Notes: generated by a model from the sequence alone, not told the origin. DNA of 64,000 nt from Phycisphaerales bacterium (GCA_020352215.1 CP070675.1:5114966-5178965), one strand, 5' to 3'; shown: positions 34,120 to 42,874, counted from the first letter of the stretch. Program-made: numbers and translations.

Positions 34120-37100
34120 ATGAGTAAGAAACTGCTCCTAATTTATCTTGTCTTGGTGCTGGGCCTGGCCACTAACACGTTGGCGCAGGATCCAGCTGCC
34201 CAGGATATCGGTAACCCCGCTATTGCTGGGGGTGTCGTGACCGACGGCGTCACCTGGGAGATTACCGGCGCCGGCAACGACATCTGGGGCAATGCGGACC
34301 AATGCTTTTACGTGTTCCGGCCATTGGCCGGTGATGGAGAAGGATACGCTCGTGTCGTGAGTATGCCTAGTCCGCACGCTTGGGCGAAGGTTGGTCTGAT
34401 GATCCGCGAGTCGACCGATGCCGGCGCCAAGGGCGTCAACGTCGTAGTGACGGGCGCAAATGGCGTCGGGACACAGTGGCGTGACTCGACCGACGGCGGT
34501 AGTGCCAACGCGATGACAGCCGGTGTTATGCCGCCTGTCTATCTGAAGATAGAGCGTATCGGCGACCTGATCAACACCTACTATTCACCGAACCCCGCGT
34601 TCTGGATTCCGCAGAACTCGATGACCCTCTCGATGAACGCGAACGTGTTGATCGGAATGTGCGTCACGTCGCACGATGCGGGTAATCCGCTGACGGCCAC
34701 GTTCGACGATGTCAATCTGACGGCTCCGCCGTGGTTAACGGCCTGGAACATCAGCCCGGCCGATGGCGTCGTTATTGACCCGGCGGGTACGACGATTAGC
34801 TGGATGGGCGGTGATACCGCCGATTCGCAAGACGTGTACTTCGGCACCAGCAGTCCGCCGGAGTTCGTAGGCAACCAGACTGGGACCACTTTTGATACCG
34901 GCGCCCTTGAGGGCGGCACTGTTTACAACTACCGGATTGATCAGGTCGAAGCCGACGGTGTAACGGTTCACCCCGGCGAAGAGCGAAGCCTCAAGACTAC
35001 TCGCCCCGGACCCGGTTCGATTCTGTATGAGCGCTTTGACGATGTCGGTGGAGGTTCCATCCCGGGATTGGTGGACAGTGCGAAATACCCCCTCAACCCC
35101 GATGTGACCGAGCTGCTGACGAGCTTGATGGCGCCGACGGACGTTCGAGACACCTATGGCGCCCGGGTCCACGGCTGGCTTGTCCCGGAGACCTCAGGTG
35201 ATTACACGTTCTGGATTGCTGCCGACGACAATTGCCGGTTGTACCTGAGCACGACCGATAGTCCGTGCGACGCGGTTGAAATCGCCGGTCATAACGATTG
35301 GACGGGCTCGCGAGAATGGTATAGCAGAGGCGAGTATAAGTCGGATCCCATCCCGCTGGTGGGCGGCGAGAAGTACTACATCTCGGCGATCTTCAGCGAA
35401 GGCGGCGGCGGCGACAACATGGCCGTGGCCTGGCAAGGTCCCGACCAGCCGGAGGTGCCCATAGAGTACACCAGTAACGCCGTCATTGATGGCTATTACT
35501 TGATGCCATTTGTGAACGCCTGGACCACGTTAGTGAGTCCGGCCGACGGCGCCACGGGAGTAAGTCCCACACCTACTCTTGAGTGGGTAGGGCCGGAAGG
35601 GGCTGATTCGTACGATGTGTACCTCGATGGCGCACTTCTAAGCAGCACTACCGACACCAGCTTACCCATTGGACCTCTTGAATTGCTTGGGACGTACACT
35701 TGGCGAGTCGATGCGGTCACCGGTGGCGAAGTCACCGAAGGCTGTACAGCGAGCTTTACGGTTAGTGACAATCGTGTCATAGACGATTTCGACGCCTATA
35801 CGGTTGTCCCGGTCGATCCTCCCGCCCAAGCTTTGAGCCCCGAGGTCGTTGTTCCAGCGCTGTGGGGATACTATCCGCTTAACGGTGATACACTGGACGC
35901 CTCCGGTAGCGGCAATGACGGCGGGCAGGTGGGCGGTACCTATGTCGACGGGAAAGTTGGCCAGGCATTGGAGTTCACGCCTGACGCTGGCGACGACTAC
36001 GTTGACTTTGGCAGCGCGAACCCGTCTGCTGGTACCGGCCAAATCACGATGTCTCTGTGGCTCAATTGGAATGGTCTCAGTGGTCAATACCAGGGCCTCT
36101 GTGCTAAGAGAGACACCTGGGGTGGCGGCGAAGGCGACATGATGTGGCAGATCGAATCCAACATTGATAGTGGTGACATTAGTGTCGGCCGCAACCCCGG
36201 ACCTTGGGTTGGCGGCTACGGTACTCCAGTCGTGGGTGAATGGGAGCATTTGGCTTTCAGTACCGACGGCAGTACCGGTGCCCTCTATCGCGATGGCGCC
36301 GAAGTTGGCTCCGGGGAGTTCACCTTAGGTCCGGACACCGAGGCTATGTTCCAGCTTGGAGCCTGTGAGAACTACGGCTACAATCCGTTCAACGGTGCTC
36401 TCGACGAAGTCCGCGTCTATAGCAAGGCGCTGACGTCCGCCCAGGTCGCGGAACTTGCCGCTCTCGGCGATCCGGTTGTCGATCCGGTCGTTTTGCCGGC
36501 TACCTATGGTCCGATGGTCGCGCACTACGAGTTTGATGCCGACGCCTCTGATAGCTCCGGCAACGGCAACAACGGCACCCTCATGGGTGGTGCGACTATC
36601 GCAGACGGCGTGCTGAACTTAAACGGCGCCCTCGATGACTATGTGGACGTGCCGCATGACGACGTTCTGACGGCAAAGGGTGAAATCACTGTGATGGCAT
36701 GGATAAATGCTGAAAGGCATCGTGCCGCTGGTGGAGACTGGCAAGCGATTCTCGCAAAGGGCAATAGCCCCAGATCGTACAGTTTCTACACATATGCCAA
36801 CGGTACCCTGCACTTTAGCACGGCCGGCGTTGGCAGTAACAGCTCGACGGTGGTGCCGCTGAACGAGTGGGTGCACGTTGCTGCGATGGTGGTAGACGGC
36901 AGACACGAATATTACATCAATGGCGTACATGCTGGCGGCGGCGGATCAGGAATTAATCTGCCCGGGCCGGCAGACACGGCTAATGTTCGTATCGGCAGGA
37001 CCCACGAGGACGGCAACAATGGATTTCTTGGGCAGATCGATGATGTACGCATCTACAACTATGCTCTATCGCCCGCGGAAGTTCTTGCTGTTTCAGGTGG

Positions 37101-38307
37101 TGCTGTCAATGTGATAACCGACACATGGTCGGACTGGGGTCTCGTAGAGGCTTCCGGTGGCGACGGTGCAATGACGGTTAACGCGTTCGGTTTGCCTGGT
37201 TTGCCGTACTTTATGGGTGAAGTCAGCCGCGACCTTCCGTTCGATTTGACCGAAGGTGGTGGTAAAGCACTCTCGGTATGGTTCCAAGGCGATCCCGCCA
37301 ATGCGGCCGAGTACATGTATATGAGCCTGTCGAACGGCAGCGGTAGTGCAACGGTGTTGTACGACGGCGGCGGCCTCGATAGCGCCGACTGGCAGAATTG
37401 GAACATCGATATGCGAGACTTCGGCGGCGTAGAAGCCGATGCCGATGAGATCGCTATCGGTCTTGCCGGTCTTGACGGCAGCTCCGTGGACGACGTGATG
37501 ACCTTTGATGATCTGAGCGTCTACACCAGCAGGTGTATGCCCGACCTCTTGAAACCGGCGGCCGACCTCAACAACGACTGCGTAGTTGATATCGCAGACG
37601 TTGAAATACTGATCGACGCGTGGGGTCTCGAACTGCCGACGCCCTGGGCTGACCAGTGGATCGGTGATGAGACGCCGCCCGGCAGCGCCGTTTACGACGA
37701 CACCACGGGAACTTGGACCATTGAAGGTCACGGTCATGACATCTGGGACAACGCTGATGACTTCCATTACGCGTATACGCGGCTGTCCGGCGACTGTGAA
37801 ATCAGCGCGCGTGTCATCGACATCACTCCGGGTACGAGCTCCTGGTCCAAGGCGGGCGTGATGATCCGCGAGACCCTTGATGGCGGCTCCAAGCACGCGA
37901 TGGAGGCGATGACCGGCGGCGACGGCGGCGGTGCCCAGATGGCGTGGCGTTCGAGCACAGGCGGCGGCTCCGCTTGGTCGGATGTCTGGGAGCCTGTTGT
38001 GGCGCCACCGTATTATGTACGCATGGTGCGCACCGGCGACTTGTTCGAGGGCTTCCTCTCGGACAACGGTGTGGATTGGCTCAAGGAGTATGAGACGACC
38101 ATCGATATGACCGATATCGTTTACCTCGGCTTGTCCATGACGTCGCACACAAGCGGTGAGATGCTGACGGCCACGTTCGACAACGTACAGGTCAGCGGCG
38201 GCACGGATCCGGGCCCCGCTGATCTCAACGGAGATGGTGCGGTCGGATGGCCGGATCTGTTCTTGTTGCTGGATGAGTGGCTCGTTGAGACACCGTGGCC
38301 GTATTAG
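34120..38307 (+). CDS. Giant secreted multidomain surface protein (DUF1349, PA14, LamG x2, dockerin-like)
   Basis: 1395 residues; GAGGAG 7 nt before the ATG. Signal peptide KLLLIYLVLVLGLATNTLA. Domains in order: DUF1349-like sandwich (about 25-205; GNDIWGNADQCFYVFRPL), Ig/FN3-like (210-290), PA14 (about 300-455; HGWLVPETSGDYTFWIAADD), Ig-like (470-548), start of a planctomycete jelly-roll (VIDDFDAY), two LamG domains (about 570-775 and 810-990; WGYYPLNGDTLDASGSGNDG and AHYEFDADASDSSGNGNNG), the rest of the jelly-roll (TWSDWG to DDLSVYTSRC), a dockerin-like motif (DLNNDCVVDIADVEILIDAW), a second DUF1349-like domain, and a final dockerin-like motif (DLNGDGAVGWPDLFLLLDEW). Likely glycan binding or adhesion; no catalytic motif seen. 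Confidence 0.9.
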   Translation: MSKKLLLIYLVLVLGLATNTLAQDPAAQDIGNPAIAGGVVTDGVTWEITGAGNDIWGNADQCFYVFRPLAGDGEGYARVVSMPSPHAWAKVGLMIRESTDAGAKGVNVVVTGANGVGTQWRDSTDGGSANAMTAGVMPPVYLKIERIGDLINTYYSPNPAFWIPQNSMTLSMNANVLIGMCVTSHDAGNPLTATFDDVNLTAPPWLTAWNISPADGVVIDPAGTTISWMGGDTADSQDVYFGTSSPPEFVGNQTGTTFDTGALEGGTVYNYRIDQVEADGVTVHPGEERSLKTTRPGPGSILYERFDDVGGGSIPGLVDSAKYPLNPDVTELLTSLMAPTDVRDTYGARVHGWLVPETSGDYTFWIAADDNCRLYLSTTDSPCDAVEIAGHNDWTGSREWYSRGEYKSDPIPLVGGEKYYISAIFSEGGGGDNMAVAWQGPDQPEVPIEYTSNAVIDGYYLMPFVNAWTTLVSPADGATGVSPTPTLEWVGPEGADSYDVYLDGALLSSTTDTSLPIGPLELLGTYTWRVDAVTGGEVTEGCTASFTVSDNRVIDDFDAYTVVPVDPPAQALSPEVVVPALWGYYPLNGDTLDASGSGNDGGQVGGTYVDGKVGQALEFTPDAGDDYVDFGSANPSAGTGQITMSLWLNWNGLSGQYQGLCAKRDTWGGGEGDMMWQIESNIDSGDISVGRNPGPWVGGYGTPVVGEWEHLAFSTDGSTGALYRDGAEVGSGEFTLGPDTEAMFQLGACENYGYNPFNGALDEVRVYSKALTSAQVAELAALGDPVVDPVVLPATYGPMVAHYEFDADASDSSGNGNNGTLMGGATIADGVLNLNGALDDYVDVPHDDVLTAKGEITVMAWINAERHRAAGGDWQAILAKGNSPRSYSFYTYANGTLHFSTAGVGSNSSTVVPLNEWVHVAAMVVDGRHEYYINGVHAGGGGSGINLPGPADTANVRIGRTHEDGNNGFLGQIDDVRIYNYALSPAEVLAVSGGAVNVITDTWSDWGLVEASGGDGAMTVNAFGLPGLPYFMGEVSRDLPFDLTEGGGKALSVWFQGDPANAAEYMYMSLSNGSGSATVLYDGGGLDSADWQNWNIDMRDFGGVEADADEIAIGLAGLDGSSVDDVMTFDDLSVYTSRCMPDLLKPAADLNNDCVVDIADVEILIDAWGLELPTPWADQWIGDETPPGSAVYDDTTGTWTIEGHGHDIWDNADDFHYAYTRLSGDCEISARVIDITPGTSSWSKAGVMIRETLDGGSKHAMEAMTGGDGGGAQMAWRSSTGGGSAWSDVWEPVVAPPYYVRMVRTGDLFEGFLSDNGVDWLKEYETTIDMTDIVYLGLSMTSHTSGEMLTATFDNVQVSGGTDPGPADLNGDGAVGWPDLFLLLDEWLVETPWPY

Positions 38308-38332
38308 TCGCGGTTGATCGGAGTATGATTGT

Positions 38333-38352
38333 ATTGCCGCTAGCGCGGCAAT
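38333..38352 (+). terminator. Hairpin after the giant surface protein gene
   Basis: ATTGCCGC (38333-38340), loop TAGC, GCGGCAAT (38345-38352), 26 bp after the stop codon. The 3' flank is A-rich rather than T-rich. Confidence 0.45.
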
Positions 38353-38375
38353 GAAAAATAAAAGGATTTGTCAGT

Positions 38376-38409
38376 AAAGGGCCTACGGATGGGTTTTCGT
38401 AGGCCCTTT
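38376..38409 (+). terminator. Strong terminator-like hairpin
   Basis: AAAGGGCCTACG (38376-38387) and CGTAGGCCCTTT (38398-38409), a perfect 12-bp stem with 10-nt loop containing GGGTTTT, followed by CTGGTTT. Symmetric, so it could act on both strands. Confidence 0.65.
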
Positions 38410-38552
38410 CTGGTTTAACAGAAGTTAGAGGTTTCTTGACGGTTAAGAGACCATAGACGTACTTGAGGCATTTAGAACGTTGTTTTAGTTGAGTGCCTTC
38501 CGGATGCCTCAAGATGTGATTGAAAAGTTGATTCATCGGAAGGAGTTGCATG

Positions 38553-39419
38553 ATGAGAAGACTGATTATTTTACTTTTGGCAGTTGTGTTCTGCCTGGCG
38601 GGCGTCACCCAAGCAGGAACCGTCCTGGTGGTCAGCGAATCTTACGCTCCCGGAGATACCTCGGGTACAGATCATCGCGACGATTCCTTGGTGGCGTTCC
38701 TTGAAGGTCTCGGCTACACCGTGGACACCAGTGTAATGGGCGGAGCGATGATGGACAGCCAAGACCCATGGTCCGACCCTGCAAAGGTAGCGGCCCTGGA
38801 AGACGCCGACCTGGTCCTTGTCTCTCGTAGAACCAACAGCGGTAACTACGACGAGAAGCGGCCGAACTGGAACGAGCTGGAGACGCCGCTTCTGCTTATG
38901 ACCGGGTACCTAACCCGTGGCGAAGCCAGCGGCACGAGGTGGGGTTGGACCACCGGTGGCTCTGGCGACGCAACCCTGACCGAGACCACGGTCGAGGTTT
39001 TGGGCGTTCCGTTCCCAGAGCCCTTCTTTGACTGGTCCACTGCACCGACTCCAGGAGAGTGTCCGAAGGGCGTGTATCTGCCCAACAACGACGGCTCCAG
39101 TGAGTTTTCGGATGAAGCGATGGTGATCGCGACGTTCGCTGGCCGCGACATGATGGTGCTTATCCCCAAGGGCACAGACTTTGATGCCCTCAACGGTACA
39201 ACGGATAAGTACGGTGTCGCTGGTGCAGATCGTGGTTTCATTGGCCATTGGGGCTATGACTACGACGACGAGACCATCTACGGGTTCGATACCTTCATCA
39301 CGGACGCCTACAAGGACGCCCTGGCGGCAATGGTGGCCGAGGTAATACCCGAGCCGGCGACGATTGCTTTGCTGGGTCTCGGCGGACTGGCTCTGCTTCG
39401 CGTTCGCAAGAGAAGCTGA
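38553..39419 (+). CDS. PEP-CTERM secreted protein with ThuA-like features
   Basis: 288 residues from ATG 38553 (AGGAG 7 nt upstream; adjacent ATG 38550 possible). Signal peptide LIILLLAVVFCLAGVTQAG. The body starts TVLVVSESYAPGD, continues with LVAFLEGLGYTVDTSVMGG and ALEDADLVLVSRRTNSGNY, a flavodoxin-like pattern resembling glutamine-amidotransferase/ThuA-like folds, but no catalytic Cys nucleophile is evident. The C-terminus VIPEPATIALLGLGGLALLR plus VRKR is a PEP-CTERM sorting signal for exosortase processing. No exosortase is in this window. First of four consecutive PEP-CTERM genes. Confidence 0.85.
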   Translation: MRRLIILLLAVVFCLAGVTQAGTVLVVSESYAPGDTSGTDHRDDSLVAFLEGLGYTVDTSVMGGAMMDSQDPWSDPAKVAALEDADLVLVSRRTNSGNYDEKRPNWNELETPLLLMTGYLTRGEASGTRWGWTTGGSGDATLTETTVEVLGVPFPEPFFDWSTAPTPGECPKGVYLPNNDGSSEFSDEAMVIATFAGRDMMVLIPKGTDFDALNGTTDKYGVAGADRGFIGHWGYDYDDETIYGFDTFITDAYKDALAAMVAEVIPEPATIALLGLGGLALLRVRKRS

Positions 39420-39465
39420 TTCTTGCGCGAGAAGTTTGGGTTGAAGCGTTGAGTTTGTATCAATT

Positions 39466-39499
39466 CGGGGCCTGCCGCCACGCTATGTGGCAGGCCCCG
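39466..39499 (+). terminator. Terminator-like hairpin after the first PEP-CTERM gene
   Basis: CGGGGCCTGCC (39466-39476) and GGCAGGCCCCG (39489-39499), 11-bp perfect stem, 12-nt loop. No T-tract. Confidence 0.55.
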
Positions 39500-39606
39500 G
39501 ATGATGGTATCGACGAGTTTGGCTGTTTCGGCGACCTCGGTGCAGAGAAATTCTTGCCAGGGGTCGTCAGCTAAGGACATTTGCGTTTGCATGCTTCGTG
39601 AGCGCA

Positions 39607-39710
39607 ACATCGGACGAGACCGATGTGAATAGATTTGTGAGTGTTTTGGTTGTCAAAACACTCAAAATGCTCTCGATGAGGCTTCTGTGAGCCTTAGTTT
39701 TCTCGAGAGC
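39607..39710 (+). promoter_or_regulatory. Structured leader of the second PEP-CTERM gene
   Basis: Three hairpins: ACATCGG-ACGAGA-CCGATGT (39607-39626), TGAGTGTTTTG/CAAAACACTCA (11 bp, 39638-39664) and a two-part stem GCTCTCGA/TCGAGAGC with inner TGAGGCT/AGCCTTA (39669-39710). The first is the homologue of the start-site hairpins of the next two genes, with one covarying base pair (C-G instead of T-A). Confidence 0.55.
39625..39690 (+). CDS. Candidate 21-residue leader ORF or decayed start of a PEP-CTERM paralogue
   Basis: GTG 39625 sits near the position of the ATG of the downstream paralogues relative to the conserved hairpin and reads MNRFVSVLVVKTLKMLSMRL plus one Leu to TGA 39688. The downstream paralogues read MRMKSVLFVMSAIM or MKRMKSVLFVLSALM there. 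It may be a leader peptide or a relic of a former signal peptide; no Shine-Dalgarno remains in the loop (ACGAGA). Confidence 0.3.
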   Translation: MNRFVSVLVVKTLKMLSMRLL

Positions 39711-39732
39711 TGATTGTTGGAAGGAGTAGATG

Positions 39733-40386
39733 ATGCAAAGATTGACGATTAGGAGTTTGTTTATAATGGCGCTGGTCATTGCCGTTTCCGGCGTGGCATC
39801 AGCAACCATCATCACGCATGTCGAGCGCTCGGAAGGCGCTTCGGGCGATCGGGATCCCGTCGGACCCTATGACGGCGAAATGGAACCCTTGCCGAGCGAA
39901 CCGGGCGGTTTGGCGGACGGTGTGATTGTCTTCTCAGATCGTACGTATCCTTATGCCAACACGCCTGCGGAACTAATCGGTGCCGAGTACATCCGGACGT
40001 ACAACAGCGACAAAGGCAATGCCGACACCGTGACGTACGTCGTGACTACTGCGATCGACGCGATACTGGCCGTTGGTATTGACGACCGTTGGGACGCACC
40101 CGGCGACCAGCAGGTCAGGGTTGACATGATAACGTCGGCCATTGGTCCGGCCGGTACGTTCACTGATTCGGGCCTGGATGTTTTCATCCGAGAGAGAGAA
40201 GATGGTTCGAGGGACCGGCCGTTGAGTGTTTTCACGGCAGGACTGCCCGCAGGGGTTTACACCTTTAATGGGACCGGTACAGATGGCAATAACTTCATGG
40301 TCCTCGGTGCGATCCCCGAGCCGGCAACCATTGCTCTGCTCGGTCTTGGCGGATTGGCCTTGCTGCGTAACCGCAAGAGAGGCTGA
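39733..40386 (+). CDS. PEP-CTERM secreted protein of unknown function
   Basis: 217 residues from ATG 39733 (AAGGAG 6 nt upstream; ATG 39730 is too close). Signal peptide IRSLFIMALVIAVSGVASA. The body (ADGVIVFSDRTYPYANTP, EYIRTYNSDKGNADTVTYVV, VFTAGLPAGVYTFNGTGTDG) is a beta-sandwich-like secreted domain I do not recognise. The C-terminus IPEPATIALLGLGGLALLRN with RKRG is a PEP-CTERM signal almost identical at DNA level to that of the next gene, suggesting gene conversion or recent spread of the 3' module. Preceded by an unusually structured leader. Confidence 0.85.
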   Translation: MQRLTIRSLFIMALVIAVSGVASATIITHVERSEGASGDRDPVGPYDGEMEPLPSEPGGLADGVIVFSDRTYPYANTPAELIGAEYIRTYNSDKGNADTVTYVVTTAIDAILAVGIDDRWDAPGDQQVRVDMITSAIGPAGTFTDSGLDVFIREREDGSRDRPLSVFTAGLPAGVYTFNGTGTDGNNFMVLGAIPEPATIALLGLGGLALLRNRKRG

Positions 40387-40466
40387 TACTTGGCAAGAAG
40401 TATAGGTTGATTGAGCATTGGGGCCCCCATACGCACCTTTTCGCGTTTGGGGAACACCATTAAGCT

Positions 40467-40520
40467 CGCATCTAATCGGGGCTCGTGACCACCGCGTGTG
40501 GTTGGGCCCCGATAGATGCG
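40467..40520 (+). terminator. Long hairpin terminator between PEP-CTERM genes
   Basis: CGCATCTAATCGGGGC (40467-40482) pairs with GCCCCGATAGATGCG (40506-40520), one bulged T. A near-identical copy occurs after the next gene (41651-41704). Confidence 0.6.
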
Positions 40521-40584
40521 AGGTCCTTTGCCGTTCGAGCAACCGTACTATCTTACAAGGGTCTTTAATAGGACGACGTGCGTG

Positions 40585-40625
40585 CTCACATGTGCTGTGA
40601 GTACAATATCGGAGGAGACCGATAT
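40585..40625 (+). promoter_or_regulatory. Double hairpin with ribosome binding site in the loop (PEP-CTERM copy A)
   Basis: CTCACA-TGTGC-TGTGAG (40585-40601), then ATATCGG-AGGAGA-CCGATAT (40606-40625). The Shine-Dalgarno AGGAG forms the loop and the AT of the start codon (40624) lies in the stem. The second gene copy keeps both stems with one compensating G-U change. Confidence 0.65.
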
Positions 40626-41568
40626 GAGAATGAAGAGTGTTTTGTTTGTAATGTCGGCGATAATGTTGGTCTGTGGCACAGCCCAGGCTTACATCTACAA
40701 CGGTGATGCCGCCGCAGGCGGAGCAGCCTGGACTGCCCTCGATGGCACCTGGGACCACGACAACGGCTCAGATGAGTGGGACGAGAGTGCAATCGGCTCC
40801 GGCAGTCCGGGTGGCGTGTCCGCCCTGACCGAAGGGGACGTCACGTACATCCGCATCCAGGACACGGGCAACCCCTCATCGCATGGCTTTTCTGATCCCG
40901 GCAGCAACCGTAAGATCTACCTGGGCCATGAGATCGATTTTGGGCTTGACGGTGCTCAGCTCGAGTTCCGTACTCGGGTTGCCACCGGCGACCCGCTGGA
41001 TGATTCATATACGGGCGACGGAATAAATCCCTGGCCTGCCGGTGGAATCGGCTACCACATCAGAGACCACGGCAAGGGCATGTTCGGCATCGCCGAAGCG
41101 GGTGTCGGGATCATCTCGTTCTCTCTTGCTCTGCAGAGTGAGCTTGCTGGCTACTCCGGGTACGAGGGTATCGATTCCGACGTTTTGCTGCTGAATGAGC
41201 TGCCTGGCACGGAGATGTCAGCTGATATCGATACGGGTGACACGGGTGTCCCCAGCTATTTGCCTGTTGACGATGCCACGGCGTGGCATACGTTCCTGAT
41301 TGACATTGCCGCAGGTGGGACTGGCACACATCAGTTGTCCATCTCTATCGATGGCGGTGCTCCCACCATCATAGATGTCACGGCGGGCGATGGCTTCGAG
41401 TGGGACGATGACCCCATCACACCCATGTATCTCGCCATGGGTTCTTCCGGAACAGGCGGGATTACGGCGTTTGATGTGGATTACTTCTCGGCCGTTCCCG
41501 AGCCGGCGACGATTGCCCTGCTTGGTCTGGGCGGATTGGCCTTACTGCGTAACCGCAAGAGAGGCTAA
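40624..41568 (+). CDS. PEP-CTERM secreted protein, tandem paralogue A
   Basis: 314 residues from ATG 40624, whose Shine-Dalgarno sits in a hairpin loop. Signal peptide SVLFVMSAIMLVCGTAQA. The mature part looks like a concanavalin-type lectin/glucanase sandwich (LDGTWDHDNGSDEWDESAIG, IYLGHEIDFGLDGAQLEF, HQLSISIDGGAPTIIDVTAG, YLAMGSSGTGGITAFDVDYF), probably sugar binding. PEP-CTERM tail VPEPATIALLGLGGLALLRN. Same length as the next gene, to which it is highly similar throughout. Confidence 0.88.
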   Translation: MRMKSVLFVMSAIMLVCGTAQAYIYNGDAAAGGAAWTALDGTWDHDNGSDEWDESAIGSGSPGGVSALTEGDVTYIRIQDTGNPSSHGFSDPGSNRKIYLGHEIDFGLDGAQLEFRTRVATGDPLDDSYTGDGINPWPAGGIGYHIRDHGKGMFGIAEAGVGIISFSLALQSELAGYSGYEGIDSDVLLLNELPGTEMSADIDTGDTGVPSYLPVDDATAWHTFLIDIAAGGTGTHQLSISIDGGAPTIIDVTAGDGFEWDDDPITPMYLAMGSSGTGGITAFDVDYFSAVPEPATIALLGLGGLALLRNRKRG

Positions 41569-41650
41569 TACTTGGCAAGAAGTACAGGTTGATTGAGCAT
41601 TGTGGGGCTCCCAAACGCACCTTTTCGCGTTTGGGGAACGCCATTAAGCT

Positions 41651-41704
41651 CGCATCTAATCGGGGCTCGTGACCACCTCGTATGGTAGGGCCCCGATAGA
41701 TGCG
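41651..41704 (+). terminator. Long hairpin terminator, second copy
   Basis: CGCATCTAATCGGGGC (41651-41666) with GCCCCGATAGATGCG (41690-41704). The loop differs from the first copy (CCTCGTATGG against CCGCGTGTGG) while the stem is preserved. Confidence 0.6.
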
Positions 41705-41767
41705 ATGTCCTTTGCCGTTCGAGCAACCGTACTGTCTTGCAAGGGTCTTTAATAGACAACGTATGTG

Positions 41768-41808
41768 CTCACGTATGCTGTGAGTACAATATCGGAGGAG
41801 ACCGATAT
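41768..41808 (+). promoter_or_regulatory. Double hairpin with ribosome binding site in the loop (PEP-CTERM copy B)
   Basis: CTCACG-TATGC-TGTGAG (41768-41784) and ATATCGG-AGGAGA-CCGATAT (41789-41808); start codon ATG 41807 overlaps the stem. The first stem has G-U where copy A has A-U. Confidence 0.65.
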
Positions 41809-42751
41809 GAAGAGAATGAAGAGTGTTTTATTTGTTTTGTCGGCGCTAATGTTGGTCTGTGGCACAGCCCAGGCTTACATCTTCGAAGGTGACGCCGCCG
41901 CAGGCGGAGCGGGCTTCACTGCCCTTGACGGCACCTGGGACCACGACAACGGCTCGGACGAGTGGGACGAGACGGGAGTCGGTATGGGTCGGCCGGGCGG
42001 TGTGTCTGCACTGACCGAAGGCGACACCACCTACGTCCGAATCCAGGATACCGGTGACCCAAGAGATTATGGCATGGGTGATCCCGGCAGCAACCGGAAG
42101 ATCTACCTGGGCCATGAGATCGATTTTGGGCTTGATGGCGCTCAGCTTGAGTTCCGTGCTCGGGTCGCTACCGGCCCCCCGTTGGATGATCAGCATCCTG
42201 ACGGAGGCGGGGGCGTTGCTCCCTGGCCTGCAGGTGGAATCGGCTACCACATCAGAGACGGCGGCAAGGGTATGTTCGGAATCGGCGAGATAGGTACGGG
42301 GATTCTCTCGTTCTCTCTGGCTTTGCAGAGTGAACTTGCCGGCTACGCCGGATACGAGGCTATCGCTACCGATGCCTTGTTGCTTAACGAGCTGAACGGA
42401 GCAGCGGCGACAGGTGATATCGAGACTGGTGACACGGGTGTCGCCAGCTATGTGCCTGTCGGTGACATCACGTCATGGCATACGTACCTGATTGACATCG
42501 CCGTAGGCGGTTCTGGTACACACCAGTTGTCCATCTCTATCGATGGCGGTGCTCCCACGGTTGTGGATGTCACGGCGGGCGATGACTACGAGTGGGACGA
42601 CCTCGGCATTAAGTACATTGCCATGGGTTCTTCCGGAACAGGCGGAATTACGGCGTTTGACGTGGATTATTTCTCAGCCGTTCCTGAGCCGGCGACGGTT
42701 GCCCTGCTTGGTCTTGGCGGATTAGCCTTGCTGCGTCGTAAGAGAGGCTGA
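41807..42751 (+). CDS. PEP-CTERM secreted protein, tandem paralogue B
   Basis: 314 residues from ATG 41807. Signal peptide SVLFVLSALMLVCGTAQA, then the same lectin-like sandwich as paralogue A: LDGTWDHDNGSDEWDETGVG, IYLGHEIDFGLDGAQLEF and HQLSISIDGGAPTVVDVTAG. Divergence is greatest in a loop after ARVATGPPLDDQHPDGGGG, a likely ligand loop. PEP-CTERM tail VPEPATVALLGLGGLALLRR. Expected to be exported by Sec, then cut and anchored by an exosortase encoded elsewhere. Confidence 0.88.
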   Translation: MKRMKSVLFVLSALMLVCGTAQAYIFEGDAAAGGAGFTALDGTWDHDNGSDEWDETGVGMGRPGGVSALTEGDTTYVRIQDTGDPRDYGMGDPGSNRKIYLGHEIDFGLDGAQLEFRARVATGPPLDDQHPDGGGGVAPWPAGGIGYHIRDGGKGMFGIGEIGTGILSFSLALQSELAGYAGYEAIATDALLLNELNGAAATGDIETGDTGVASYVPVGDITSWHTYLIDIAVGGSGTHQLSISIDGGAPTVVDVTAGDDYEWDDLGIKYIAMGSSGTGGITAFDVDYFSAVPEPATVALLGLGGLALLRRKRG

Positions 42752-42794
42752 TTCTTGTCCAACAAGTAGTGCGGACAGTAAGTTAGTACGAACT

Positions 42795-42825
42795 CGGGGT
42801 CTATACCGATTCGGTATAGACCCCG
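42795..42825 (+). terminator. Strong bidirectional terminator
   Basis: CGGGGTCTATACCG (42795-42808), loop ATT, CGGTATAGACCCCG (42812-42825): perfect 14-bp stem followed by ATTCTATTGTTTG. It separates the PEP-CTERM island from the convergent aldo/keto reductase gene. Confidence 0.8.
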
Positions 42826-42874
42826 ATTCTATTGTTTGTCGGCCCAGCGCACCCCCGCTTACTTGCGCCAGTCC

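Larger units (their letters stand above)
40387..42751 (+). repeat. Tandem duplication of a gene plus its leader
   Basis: Two units of about 1.18 kb: 40387-41568 and 41569-42751. Each holds the terminator hairpin, leader, start-site hairpin and a 945-bp gene. Leaders are nearly identical, e.g. CTTTTCGCGTTTGGGGAAC in both. Confidence 0.85.

Noticed and set aside
37093..38148. 351-codon open frame antisense to the 34.1 kb surface-protein gene
   Set aside because: Shadow frame of a GC-rich gene with strong codon bias; no ribosome binding site and no recognisable motifs.
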